A stretch of DNA of 64,000 bases, taken from NCBI GenBank assembly GCA_016702555.1, contig JADJDV010000003.1, positions 186,001-250,000 of the forward strand, written 5' to 3'. Position 1 is the first letter of the stretch. The number at the start of each line of letters is the position of its first letter. Positions 54,165 to 62,324 of this stretch are shown in pieces. The DNA comes from Burkholderiales bacterium (lineage in GTDB: Bacteria; Pseudomonadota; Gammaproteobacteria; Burkholderiales; Burkholderiaceae_C). Below the pieces are notes generated by a model that did not search any database, was not told the DNA's origin, and worked only from the letters and a program-made list of their open reading frames with translations. The position numbers were made by a program, and so were the translations under genes.

Positions 54165-54560
54165 TTACCCGGTATGACACCAGACTGAAAAAGTCACAGT
54201 AGGCCGTATTAAGTCCGGGATCGCTCCGTCGCGCTCGGCCAGCCGGGTGTATTCCGACAGCGTGCGCGTGGGGCGGAAATAGAGGTCGCGCATCACGGGC
54301 TGCTGGCGCGGCCCGACGATGCCAGCCAGCTCGGACAGCTTGACTGTTCCTTGCGCGGGCATCCCGATTCCCAAGTCGATGAGTCCCCAAGCAGTGTCGC
54401 CGTCGGCGGGATCGAGTGCGGCCAGCAGCCAAGTCACATGCGTGTCCGGCGTGAACAGACGCACCACGGGCACCGGGTCGATGGCCCGACCAGCGGCACG
54501 GGCCTCGCCGTTGGCGAGCAGTTGCGCGCGCTCGGGGGCCGTGGCAAGTGGCTGAGGCAT
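54165..54560 (-). CDS. DUF2958 protein, C terminus probably altered
   Basis: About 131 residues. The conserved part is PERAQLLANGEARAAGRAID, VVRLFTPDTHVTWLLAALDP and GDTAWGLIDLGIGMPAQG, up to FRPTRTLSEYTRLAERDGAI, a clear DUF2958. The last part (IRPTVTFSVWCHTG) does not fit the family and may come from a junction. The start is at 54560 (MPQPLATAPERAQ). The family is unstudied and common on ICEs. It is divergent from the XRE gene. Confidence 0.82.
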   Translation of the reverse strand: MPQPLATAPERAQLLANGEARAAGRAIDPVPVVRLFTPDTHVTWLLAALDPADGDTAWGLIDLGIGMPAQGTVKLSELAGIVGPRQQPVMRDLYFRPTRTLSEYTRLAERDGAIPDLIRPTVTFSVWCHTG

Positions 54561-54735
54561 GGTCGGCAATCCCACGATCCAATGATGCACGCATGCGGTT
54601 TCACGCCGAAGCGCGGAACCGTAAAGCCGGATTTGCGCCTTCGTGCGCAAGCACGGCTGTGTTTACGCGGCTTTGGCGGAACCCGGCGAGGCGGATTTCC
54701 GTGAATGCACGAAAACGTAGAGCATCAAATGAACA

Positions 54736-54756
54736 CTATAGATTGTAGCTCTATAG
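54736..54756. promoter_or_regulatory. Candidate operator of the XRE regulator
   Basis: CTATAGA and TCTATAG form a perfect 7-bp inverted repeat around a 7-bp spacer (54736-54742 and 54750-54756), about 44 bp before the GTG start of the XRE gene and in the divergent gap with DUF2958. This layout fits an XRE-type operator acting on one or both genes. Confidence 0.5.
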
Positions 54757-54799
54757 GGCTCAATAGGCTGTCATCTTGGTTTTTCAGGGGAAACCATAG

Positions 54800-55105
54800 G
54801 TGGCGGCTGGGAACTCATTGGCGAAGGCATTGAAGACGGTCAGAAAGGCGCGTGGCTTGAGCCAGGAAGCCTTCTCTGACGTGTCCAGCCGCACCTACAT
54901 GAGTACCCTGGAGCGCGACCTTAAAAGCCCGACCTTGAACAAGCTGGCCGAGCTGTGCGAGGTGATGGAGATCCACCCGCTCACACTGCTGACGCTGGCC
55001 TATGCGGGCGGCAGCCTTAGCAAGACCGACGAGCTGCTGTCGCAGGTGCGCCGGGAGCTGGAGGCGGTGTTGAAGGAACGCGACGCGGCGAAGCCGCTCG
55101 CGTGA
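54800..55105 (+). CDS. XRE-family transcriptional regulator
   Basis: A 101-residue protein. The helix-turn-helix is ALKTVRKARGLSQEAFSDVS, then SRTYMSTLERDLKSPTLNKL. The C-terminal part is helical (ELLSQVRRELEAVLKERDA). The start is a GTG with AGGGGA before it. XRE regulators of this size in ICEs control transfer or excision. It stands opposite to its neighbours. Confidence 0.88.
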   Translation: MAAGNSLAKALKTVRKARGLSQEAFSDVSSRTYMSTLERDLKSPTLNKLAELCEVMEIHPLTLLTLAYAGGSLSKTDELLSQVRRELEAVLKERDAAKPLA

Positions 55106-55168
55106 CGCGGTGATGTGCTGCGAACAGCAGCACAGCGCCCCGCCGCGATGGGTGGGGCGCTGCGGCGG

Positions 55169-55483
55169 TCACGCCGCCTGCGGCTTGCTGGGCGACCAGA
55201 TCAGGTCGTGCGTGCCGTCCTCACCTTCGATCAGGCGGGCGTAGACCGGAGCCGGGAACGAAGGATCGTCGAGGGTCACGGACAGGTAATCCCGCCCAGC
55301 CTCGCTGGTCTTCTTCCACGCCGCGCCGATGTCGTGGCCAGTGGCCTGGAGGCGGAAGTCGGGGGCGTTCTCACTGCTGCCCTTATCGTTGGGAATCAGC
55401 TTGGCCTTGACGTTGAGCGTCAGGGTGCGCAGCGTGCCGGTGAAGCCGTCTTTGTCTGCGGTGAAGGTGCCGATGTTGGCCAT
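55169..55483 (-). CDS. DUF736 protein
   Basis: A 104-residue protein starting MANIGTFTADKDGFTGTLRT, with LQATGHDIGAAWKKTSEAGR and DPSFPAPVYARLIEG, a textbook DUF736. The AAAGGAG ribosome site is clear. DUF736 genes are very common on Tn4371-type ICEs and in Rhizobiales plasmids; the role is unknown, possibly ssDNA- or DNA-binding. It is the last recognisable ICE gene on the right. Confidence 0.92.
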   Translation of the reverse strand: MANIGTFTADKDGFTGTLRTLTLNVKAKLIPNDKGSSENAPDFRLQATGHDIGAAWKKTSEAGRDYLSVTLDDPSFPAPVYARLIEGEDGTHDLIWSPSKPQAA

Positions 55484-56170
55484 GATCTTTTCTCCTTTCG
55501 GTTGAGCAAGGTTCGCGCCCATCGCGTCCTTGTTGTGATCCGGCCCGGCGGGGGACGGGCTGGCTGCACCGCTTGCAGTCGCAACGCAGTGGAGAACCGG
55601 AAGGCGAAAAGAATTTGCAACGCCAGGAAGCCGCGCAGCGGCGGAGAATTGTTTTCGCCGGACGGTTGCAGCCATAAGCCCGAGGCGCAGCCGCGCCCCC
55701 GTCAGGATTCACAACGAGACAAGGACGCCTTGGGCCGAACCGCTCCGAAAGGAGACAGTGCCGGCTCGGCATCACCGCTCGAAGGCCGCTCCGGCTCGCC
55801 CGCTGACGCGTGCCAGGTCAACCACCCGACGACAGGCGAGAACGCCCACGCTGCACCTTGCGGCGCCGGTCCTGGGGCGTGGCGTGGAGGCTCCATAGCG
55901 ATGCCGGACAGGTAATCCGCGAACCGTCCTTCGTGACGTGATGGGCAGGAACCGCCAGCGTTAAGGACGGCATGCATATGCACAACCTGCCGCAGCAAGC
56001 GCCAGCGTGTTCGCCAACGCCCCGTCCATCGCAGCAGGGCGCTGGCCGGGCCGATCCGGCGCAGCCGGTTCGGCCGCATCGAGGGGCGCCAAGCTGCGCG
56101 CGACGGGGATAGCCCGCAGGCCTTTCCTGGAGGACGCGCGTGATCTTGCCCCCGTATTCCCGGACACGTC
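55484..56170. other. About 690 bp without a supported gene
   Basis: Between DUF736 and an IS3-type remnant I find only open frames without family features. One leftward frame of about 125 codons (55702-56079) is Pro/Arg-rich and has no recognisable ribosome site. This stretch probably marks the broken right end of the conjugative element. Confidence 0.35.
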
Positions 56171-56299
56171 CTATTCGCAATGTAGCGCCTGATGGCGTCT
56201 GAACTCCCTGGGTGATTTCATCTTCAAGCTCGAGTGCGGATGCACCTCGTTGAAGTGCTCGAATGCTGCCGGCAACTGTGCCAGCACCGTGGGCGCGTC
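56171..56299 (-). pseudogene. IS3-family transposase (OrfB) C-terminal fragment
   Basis: The last 42 codons of an IS3-type OrfB remain: FEHFNEVHPHSSLKMKSPRE followed by FRRHQALHCE and a stop at 56171. The HPHSxLKxxSPREF pattern is typical of the end of the IS3 transposase. There is no 5' part and no complete element. It lies at the border between ICE-type and other DNA, so it may mark a recombination junction. Confidence 0.88.
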
Positions 56300-56301
56300 G
56301 G

Positions 56302-56649
56302 TCAGGTCCAGGTGATACCTGATGCCCGGAGTCCCTCAAGGTGCCCGTTCAGATCGTCAGCGAATGCCTGCGCCGACGCCTTGACGGCAGCCGTAGCGGC
56401 CTGTTGGCTTGCGCCGGGAATCAGGTGATGTGACGCCTTGCGATCCCATTGCCCATCGCGGATCACCTTCGAAAACAGTTCGCCCAGTCGCGCTATCGCC
56501 GGTATGAGGGCCCACAGTTCGGCCTTGTTGGCGTTCTTTTCGAAGCTGGTGGTCAGAGTTCGCCCAAGGGAGTTGCCGTCGGTCTCGCGGAGAAAGACCA
56601 CGTGGTAGCGCTTCGCGCCGGGCTGGGAGACGACGGTTTTCATGTCCAT
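56302..56649 (-). CDS. Hypothetical protein next to an IS3 remnant
   Basis: A 115-residue soluble protein (MDMKTVVSQPGAKRYHVVFL to GHLEGLRASGITWT). I recognise no domain; the C-terminal half is helical and Ala-rich. It is 12 bp downstream of yeiH and probably cotranscribed. Its stop lies within a few bases of the IS3 remnant, so the C terminus may have been changed by that event. Confidence 0.55.
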   Translation of the reverse strand: MDMKTVVSQPGAKRYHVVFLRETDGNSLGRTLTTSFEKNANKAELWALIPAIARLGELFSKVIRDGQWDRKASHHLIPGASQQAATAAVKASAQAFADDLNGHLEGLRASGITWT

Positions 56650-56661
56650 GAGCGCCTCGCG

Positions 56662-57684
56662 TCAACGGCCGATCACATGCAGCATGGCTGCGCCGCCGAC
56701 AACCGCCGCGATGAACGCGGTCTCCGCTATCAGCATTACTAGCGGGCGCCATCCCAGCTTGGCGATGTCCTGCAACTTGGTCTTCACCCCGACGGCGGCA
56801 ATCGCGATGATCAGCAGCCAGCGGGACAGCGAACTCGCCGCGTCCGAGACGGTGGGGTTGAGCCAGCCGAGCGACCCGATCAACACCAGCGCGATGAACG
56901 CGACCATGAAGCCGGGCAGCAGAGGCACTTGGCTGCCCACCGCGTTCTGGCGTCCGGAACGCAGAACGATCGCAAGTATGAGAACCACCGGCGCCAAAAG
57001 CGCCACCCGATAGAGCTTGGTGATCACCGCCGCGTCCGTGGCCGCCGGGCCGAGCAGCGTCCCAGCCGCAACCACCTGCGCCACGTCGTGGATCGTGCCG
57101 CCGATGAAAATGCCGGCGGTCGCGGGCGACAGCTCCAGCAACTTCAGGCCGAGCGGATACAGCACCATCGCGACTGTGGAGAGGATCGTCACGCCGACCA
57201 CGGTCAGCAGCGTGAAGCGCTCGTTCTCGCGCGTGGCGGGCAGCACGGCGGCCACCGCCAGCGCCGCCGATGCGCCGCAGATGCCCACCGAAGCGCCGGA
57301 GAGAAGACCGTGATCGCGCGGCTGCTTCAGGACCCGCGCCAGCATCGCGCCGAAGCCGATGGTCGCAGCGAGCGCCAGTGCTATTACCACGGCCGCACCG
57401 GCGCCGATGTCGGCCACCTGGCCCAGCGTGATTCGCGCGCCGAGCAGTGCCACGCCGCAGCGCAAGGCGGTTCGCGCGCAGAACGTCACGCCGGGACCCA
57501 CCGCGGGATGATCGCTCACGAAGTTCAGTGCCAGCCCCATAAGCAGCGCGTACAGCAGCGCGGGTCCGCCGTGGTGATCCGACACGAAGCTGGCGGCCAG
57601 AGCCGCGAGCAGGCACACCGCAGCGCCCGGCCAGATCGAGACGACTCGCGCCGGCCACGTGACGATAGAGGACGTGCGGACCAT
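56662..57684 (-). CDS. YeiH-type putative sulfate exporter (UPF0324/PSE family)
   Basis: A 340-residue protein with about nine or ten membrane helices. The motifs HHGGPALLYALLMGLALNFV, ALLGARITLGQVAD, GASVGICGASAALAVAAVLP and AGIFIGGTIHDVAQVVAAG are those of the YeiH/UPF0324 family, called putative sulfate exporters. The transport substrate is uncertain. It is 1 bp downstream of the TcuB-like gene. Confidence 0.88.
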   Translation of the reverse strand: MVRTSSIVTWPARVVSIWPGAAVCLLAALAASFVSDHHGGPALLYALLMGLALNFVSDHPAVGPGVTFCARTALRCGVALLGARITLGQVADIGAGAAVVIALALAATIGFGAMLARVLKQPRDHGLLSGASVGICGASAALAVAAVLPATRENERFTLLTVVGVTILSTVAMVLYPLGLKLLELSPATAGIFIGGTIHDVAQVVAAGTLLGPAATDAAVITKLYRVALLAPVVLILAIVLRSGRQNAVGSQVPLLPGFMVAFIALVLIGSLGWLNPTVSDAASSLSRWLLIIAIAAVGVKTKLQDIAKLGWRPLVMLIAETAFIAAVVGGAAMLHVIGR

Positions 57685-57685
57685 G

Positions 57686-58678
57686 TCAGTCGGTGCCGAG
57701 CTTTAGCTCGTTCGGCATGCGCCGCTTGATGGAGGACTTCAGCAGCGCCGCGGTCCGGTACAGCCCGTGCGCGAACTTCCCGTAAGGCAGCGTGAGGAAC
57801 AGCGCCATCACGCTGCCAAAGTGCAGCGCCAGCAAGACCGGCATGACGACGGCGTCGCGGCCGGCGAGCAGCACCAGACCGGTCGCACTTGTCGCCAGCA
57901 GCAGGGCGATGAATCCGCGGTCCATCGGGCGCTGCTGCGGATCGCCATGGTCCGCAGCGTGCCGCAGGTTCAGCCACAACAGGCCGACCGGCCCCGCCAG
58001 GAGCCCGAGGCCGCCCACTGTGCCGAGCAGCACTGGCAGGCTGACGACAGGATACGGCGCCTGCCAGCCTAGCAGGTAGTGGTATAGGGTGGCCACGCTG
58101 GTGGAGGCGAAGCACAGCATGAAGCAGTAGAACGTGAGATGGTGGAACCGAGGGCGCAGCGGTGTGAAGCGGTCGTCCGCCTCGTTGCAACCTTCGCCGT
58201 GGCAGCCGTCCAGGTACTTGAGCGTCAGCGCGTTGCGAGCGGCCTCGCTGCCCGCACCGGGTTGCAGCGCACCGGGCGAGACGTTGCGCCAGAAGCGGGT
58301 CACACCGATCGCTAGCGCGAGGATGGCAAAGCCAAAGACCGTTCCGAACATCGCGACCAGCGTGTTGTGCGGGAATACCGCATAGAAGCTCGCCGGCGTC
58401 GGCTCGCGTAGCAAGCCGCCTTGCGAATACGACACTAGCAACAGAAACAGCGTCAGGCTCATGGCGGCAGCCACCGCCACCGTCAGCCCGTTCGCCAACC
58501 CCGGCACTTCGGAGATGCACTTCGTCGCTGCGCTGGACCGCGTGCCCGGCATGCCGATGCCAGGCGTGGCCGGCATCGGGAACAGGTGTTGCCACGGGTA
58601 GGTTCCCGTGCGGATGAAAACGTCCGGCCAGCCGCCGTCGTGCACTGAAGGCTTCTTCGCAGAAAACAAGGAAGTCAC
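57686..58678 (-). CDS. TcuB-like membrane protein without its 4Fe-4S domain
   Basis: From about residue 62 the sequence follows TcuB, the membrane electron carrier of tricarballylate/citrate use: GLANGLTVAVAAAMSLTLFL, ASFYAVFPHNTLVAMFGTVF, ALTLKYLDGCHGEGCNEADD, and the end LTLPYGKFAHGLYRTAALLK. The N-terminal ferredoxin part with its Cys clusters is absent, replaced by about 60 unrelated residues (MTSLFSAKKPSVHDGGWPDV). The neighbouring receptor gene fits a tcu/tct cluster, but tcuA is not seen. The gene is probably a broken remnant. Confidence 0.75.
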   Translation of the reverse strand: MTSLFSAKKPSVHDGGWPDVFIRTGTYPWQHLFPMPATPGIGMPGTRSSAATKCISEVPGLANGLTVAVAAAMSLTLFLLLVSYSQGGLLREPTPASFYAVFPHNTLVAMFGTVFGFAILALAIGVTRFWRNVSPGALQPGAGSEAARNALTLKYLDGCHGEGCNEADDRFTPLRPRFHHLTFYCFMLCFASTSVATLYHYLLGWQAPYPVVSLPVLLGTVGGLGLLAGPVGLLWLNLRHAADHGDPQQRPMDRGFIALLLATSATGLVLLAGRDAVVMPVLLALHFGSVMALFLTLPYGKFAHGLYRTAALLKSSIKRRMPNELKLGTD

Positions 58679-58703
58679 AGCAAAAGAATCTATGCTCCCT
58701 TCA

Positions 58704-59699
58704 TCACTCCCGCTTGTAGTCGATGGACTTCAGCAATTCGCCCTGGCGCGCGTAGGCCTCGTGCAGGTCGCGCGTCAACTCCTCGCTGGTCAGCGGCAGG
58801 CCGGGATCGGCGCCCAGGTCCGCCAACCGGGCCTGCACCTTCGGTTCCTGCAGGGCCCGCAGCGCCGCGTTGCGCACCTTGTCCTGGATCGCCTGCGGCA
58901 CACCGGAAAGCGACCAGATCCCGATCCAGCTCACGTCGTTCATTTTCGGAAAGCCCAGTTCAGCGAAGGTCGGCACATCGGGCAGGAACGCGGGGCGCGT
59001 GGGATAGGTGGATGCGTAGACGCGGATCTTCCCGGACCGGATCAGCGGCAAGGTGGCGAGGGGAGTGTCGAAACTCAGGGCCACGTGCCCACCCATCACG
59101 GCCGTGAGCGCGGGAGGCGTGCCCTTGTGGGGCACCATGGTCATGTCCAGACCGGCCAGGCGTGCGAACTGGACGGCAGTGGTGTGGGTCGGCACACCGA
59201 CGCCGCCCGTGGCGAAGCCCAGCTTGCCCGGATTGGCGCGCACGTACTTCACCAGCTCCGGAAGGGTCGCTGCGGACCCCACCGAAGGGCCTCCCAGCAA
59301 CAGCAGGCCCTGGCGCATCACTTGCACCAGCGGCTTGAAATCCTTGAACGGATCGTAATCGACCTTCATTGCCTGCGGGAGCTCGGTGACGAGGCTTTGC
59401 GGGAACATCAGGAAGGTGTAACCGTCGGCCGGCGCGTTCAGCACATCCCTGGCGCCGATCAGGCCGCTGGCGCCCGGCTTGTTGTCGACGATCACCGGCT
59501 GGCCCAGGGTCTTGCCCATGCCCTCCACCAGAATGCGCGCAAGCGTGTCGGACGCGCCGGCGGGCGACGAGGCGACCACGATGCGGATCGGCTTGGTGGG
59601 CCACGCGGCATCGGTCGCATGGCCGACGGAGCCCAGGGAAAGTGCGGCGGTCATCAGCATGGCCCGGCGCAAGGGGACGAAGCGTCGCTTGCTGTTCAT
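58704..59699 (-). CDS. Bug/TctC-type tripartite tricarboxylate transporter receptor
   Basis: A 331-residue periplasmic binding protein. The signal peptide is LRRAMLMTAALSLGSVGHA, then the Bug opening WPTKPIRIVVASSPAGASDT, VDNKPGASGLIGARDVLNAP and GKIRVYASTYPTRPAFLPDV. Bug receptors bind carboxylates such as citrate or tricarballylate, which fits the TcuB-like neighbour, 25 bp downstream. TctA/TctB membrane subunits are not in view. Confidence 0.9.
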   Translation of the reverse strand: MNSKRRFVPLRRAMLMTAALSLGSVGHATDAAWPTKPIRIVVASSPAGASDTLARILVEGMGKTLGQPVIVDNKPGASGLIGARDVLNAPADGYTFLMFPQSLVTELPQAMKVDYDPFKDFKPLVQVMRQGLLLLGGPSVGSAATLPELVKYVRANPGKLGFATGGVGVPTHTTAVQFARLAGLDMTMVPHKGTPPALTAVMGGHVALSFDTPLATLPLIRSGKIRVYASTYPTRPAFLPDVPTFAELGFPKMNDVSWIGIWSLSGVPQAIQDKVRNAALRALQEPKVQARLADLGADPGLPLTSEELTRDLHEAYARQGELLKSIDYKRE

Positions 59700-59988
59700 A
59701 GGGGATCGGTCTCCGTGGTGACTGGAAAAGTGGGAAAGCGGTATGGAAGAACGGCATGGAAGAAGCCTTGCTGATCGGCGATATCGACGAGAGCCGAGAT
59801 TCCCGGCCCCGGCGTTATTCCCGTGGTGAGCGAGATGATCTCGCCGGTCTTCTATGGACGTATTCCTTGGAACTTGTGAAAGAACTTAGTGGGATGTCTC
59901 GACCACTCGAGATGGTCGCGAGCAACGAGGCGCGGCACAGGTGGTGATCCTGTTCCCCCTGAGCCGGGCCAGCGCATGCATGGTTTCG
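59700..59988. other. Intergenic region, no gene recognised
   Basis: About 290 bp between the receptor gene start and the oxidoreductase stop. It should contain the promoter of the leftward receptor-tcuB-yeiH genes. The only rightward open frame (59756-59947) shows no family features. Confidence 0.4.
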
Positions 59989-61023
59989 CTATTCGCCGAC
60001 CTTCATGACGACCTTGCCGGTTGTCTCTCCGTTTTCCAGGGCGCGCTGGGCAGTGCGGATCTCGGACAGCGGCCACACCTGGACCGGGGGGACGAGCTCT
60101 TCGGTGGCGAGCCAGTTGACCGTGAACTCCTTGGCGGCGAGGAAGTCCGGGGTGTCCCACCAAGCGTATATCGCGGCAAAAAGGATGGTGATTCCGTCGT
60201 ACGTGATCGGACCGGTGTCGATGACGGGCATTCCTTCACCTGCGTGCGGGTATCCGAAAAGGACCCAGCGTCCGCGCTTACGGACGACCTGCATATCCTT
60301 GACGTAGGATTCCTCGGTGCTGACGCCGTTGAGGACGACGTCCACGCCGCCACCCTGTTGGCCGTGGGCCTCGCGGCCGGTGGCCTTCGGACCGCAGATC
60401 CGGTTGACCTCTTCGACGTAGTCCTGCGTCTTTCGATTGATGACGTGATCGCAGCCGTTCTCCTTGAGAAGGTTCATCTTCTCCTCGGAGCCGCAGATGC
60501 CGATGACCCTGACGTTCTTGAAACGTCGCTTGAGGATCTGCAGCACACACAGTCCGACGCCACCGGCGGCCGCGTGCAGCAGGACGGTCTGGCCCTCGGC
60601 GACCTGGCCCCAGGTGTAGACCACGAGATACGCGGTGGACATGTTGACGGGGTAGGCGAGCGCCTGGGCGTGCGAGACGCCATCGGGGATCTTGAAGATG
60701 GGACACACGTCCGCGTCGACCACCGCGTACTCGGCCCAAGCGCCCTTGGTCACGCATACCACGACCGCCTGGCCGACCGAGAACTCGGTGGCCCCTTCAC
60801 CGACCTGATCAATGACACCAGCGACTTCCCGGCCGGCGACATACGGCAACTCGTGTCGGGGCGCGGGGAATGCATTACGGGCGACGATGTCGCTCCATCG
60901 CAGGCCCGCGTACTCGACCTTCACTCGAAACTGCCCCTTCCCGGCCTGCGGCGCGGGGATTTTGACGAGTTCGAGGTTTTCGACGGGCCCGTAGCCATTA
61001 AGATGCACCGCTTGCATTTGCAT
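59989..61023 (-). CDS. MDR-family quinone oxidoreductase-like protein
   Basis: A 344-residue medium-chain dehydrogenase. The GroES-like N-terminal domain contains YAGLRWSDIVARNAFPAPRH, and the Rossmann motif is LLHAAAGGVGLCVLQILKRR near residue 148. The catalytic zinc Cys/His pattern of classical ADHs is not present, so it belongs with the quinone oxidoreductase (zeta-crystallin-like) branch and probably uses NADPH. A good AGGAGA site lies before its ATG. Its upstream leader joins directly to a truncated porin gene. Confidence 0.88.
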   Translation of the reverse strand: MQMQAVHLNGYGPVENLELVKIPAPQAGKGQFRVKVEYAGLRWSDIVARNAFPAPRHELPYVAGREVAGVIDQVGEGATEFSVGQAVVVCVTKGAWAEYAVVDADVCPIFKIPDGVSHAQALAYPVNMSTAYLVVYTWGQVAEGQTVLLHAAAGGVGLCVLQILKRRFKNVRVIGICGSEEKMNLLKENGCDHVINRKTQDYVEEVNRICGPKATGREAHGQQGGGVDVVLNGVSTEESYVKDMQVVRKRGRWVLFGYPHAGEGMPVIDTGPITYDGITILFAAIYAWWDTPDFLAAKEFTVNWLATEELVPPVQVWPLSEIRTAQRALENGETTGKVVMKVGE

Positions 61024-61065
61024 AATCTATCTCCTAGTAATGATTGAATTGCGAACGAGTCTGAC

Positions 61066-61185
61066 TCATTCTGAACCGTGCGCGAGGGTAGCGTCCACCA
61101 CCCCGAAAACCGTGACCGAGTTCTGCGCAAAAGCGCTCGTGCAAACCACCGCTGCCGCGGCAATGACGGATTTTCTGAAACCCAT
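61066..61185 (-). pseudogene. Porin gene fragment (signal peptide and first strand only)
   Basis: Behind GAGGAG at about 61190-61195 (coding strand AGAGGAGAACTCATG) an ATG at 61185 opens a 39-codon frame. It has a signal peptide, MGFRKSVIAAAAVVCTSAFA, then QNSVTVFGVVDATLAHGSE and a stop. This is the start of a trimeric Burkholderiales general porin, cut after its first beta-strand. The following DNA belongs to the leader of the oxidoreductase gene, so about 1 kb of porin was deleted. Confidence 0.85.
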
Positions 61186-61685
61186 GAGTTCTCCTCTTGT
61201 CGTCCTTGGTTAATAGTGGCCTTGCAGGCGCATGACCGTCCCTCGACCAGCCACTTGCGCGGATCTTCGGCGCCGCGCACGCTTTCGTATTGACTTGCGC
61301 TGCCTTCTTGATTGACTGCAGAAGAGTGAATTAGCCCCCTGCGAAGCAAATCCATCTTTGTTGTCAGGCGCGTATACCGCGATCAGCTCGTCAAAGGGAT
61401 GGTGTGTTCCTTGCCGGCGTGCGGAACAGAATCTGCCGTCAGGAACGCGTGGGCTGCGCGTACTCGGCGCATTGTTTCGCTCCGGCCGCCGTGGGTATTG
61501 ACCGAAGCAACTGCGGGAGTTGACGAAGGCGAGGCGCGGGCCGCCCGCGACGCCTAGCCCGCCAGTGCGGTGCTTGTCGCCTTATCGCTTGTGTGACATT
61601 TGGCGAAGCGATATGCATATTCAAGCGATCGATTACCGCTGGGGCGCCTTGACGTGTATTTTCTTGTCCCATAAGAGGAGACAGC
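61186..61685. other. About 500 bp without a supported gene
   Basis: This stretch lies between the porin fragment and the transposase-type stub. It probably contains the old porin promoter. Short open frames are present on both strands, none with family features. No inverted repeat was identified that would mark an IS end. Confidence 0.35.
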
Positions 61686-61937
61686 ATGATGGCAAAGCGT
61701 GCCCTTTCCCAATCCGCCGCCGTTCCCGCAGTTCCCGAACTAAGACCGTTGCATAACTGGTATCAGTCCCGATGCGAGATTGGCCGATCTGCGCTGCAAT
61801 GGATGCAGGAGGTGATAGCGGCGATGGACAGCTTCTTTCTGATGGGCGCGCGTCCGCTGGTTGAAGGCAGCCCGAGCATGAAGCTGCACGAGTTGCTGGA
61901 TTGGCGCGCCATCGCTGCTCAGTTGAAAGGCCTGTAG
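61686..61937 (+). pseudogene. Probable transposase N-terminal stub beside IS66
   Basis: An 83-codon frame, MMAKRALSQSAAVPAVPELR with MDSFFLMGARPLVEGSPS and MKLHELLDWRAIAAQLKGL, then a stop. The last segment resembles the start of IS5-type transposases (...DWxxIxxxLKGLY), from memory. A ribosome site (AAGAGGAGACAGC) precedes the ATG. Whether it is a cut IS5-type gene or an accessory frame of the IS66 element that starts 10 bp downstream is not certain. Confidence 0.5.
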
Positions 61938-61946
61938 GCTGTAACG

Positions 61947-62324
61947 ATGCTGTCCAGCAAGGAGATGCTGGACACGATGGCAACGGAGCTGGTCAGAAGG
62001 CGCAGGCACTACAGCGCTGAATTGAAGGAGCAGATCTTGCTCGAGTGCGCGCATCCGGGCGCGTCGGCAGCCCAGGTTGCGATGGCCCACGGCATCAACG
62101 CCAACATCGTGCACGGCTGGCGCAAGCTGGTGCGCGAGGCAAACGCGCTGGTGTCGCCCGCGCCGTCCTTCGTGCCGGTAACCGTCGCCGCGGAGGATTG
62201 GCCGGCCCCACCGGAGCGCCAGATCGACCTGGAACTGCGCCGTGGCCCCTTGACAGTCAAACTGAGTTGGCCGATGACCGAGGTGACCGATCTGGGCATT
62301 TGGCTGCGCGAGCTGCTGCGTTGA
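61947..62324 (+). CDS. tnpA: IS66 accessory protein TnpA
   Basis: A 125-residue protein with a helix-turn-helix: RRRRHYSAELKEQILLECAH, then GASAAQVAMAHGINANIVHG and WRKLVREAN. The C-terminal part is PERQIDLELRRGPLTVKLSW. This is the IS66 TnpA pattern. Its stop overlaps the TTG start of tnpB, so the two are translationally coupled. Confidence 0.9.
   Translation: MLSSKEMLDTMATELVRRRRHYSAELKEQILLECAHPGASAAQVAMAHGINANIVHGWRKLVREANALVSPAPSFVPVTVAAEDWPAPPERQIDLELRRGPLTVKLSWPMTEVTDLGIWLRELLR

Larger units (their letters stand above)
27202..55483. mobile_element. Tn4371-family integrative conjugative element (ends approximate)
   Basis: Gene content and order identify the backbone: traG, copG, trbB-C-D-E-J-K-L-F-G-I in one leftward operon, a LysR traR beside it, then a DUF3363 relaxase, traF, DUF2840, parA, repA, AlpA-like, DUF2285, DUF2958 and DUF736 genes. 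The left edge lies just after the DUF488 gene. The right edge is not seen: an IS3-type remnant starts at 56171, and I found no matching attachment repeat. The coordinates give the gene span, not true att sites. Confidence 0.8.

Noticed and set aside
54165..54220. IS21-like end next to DUF2958
   Set aside because: GACTGAAAAAGTCACAG looks like an IS terminus but no partner repeat or transposase is present, so no family can be named.
55702..56339. Leftward open frames of 125 and 173 codons
   Set aside because: No ribosome site and no domain. The longer one overlaps the IS3 transposase fragment, which is the true coding remnant in another frame.
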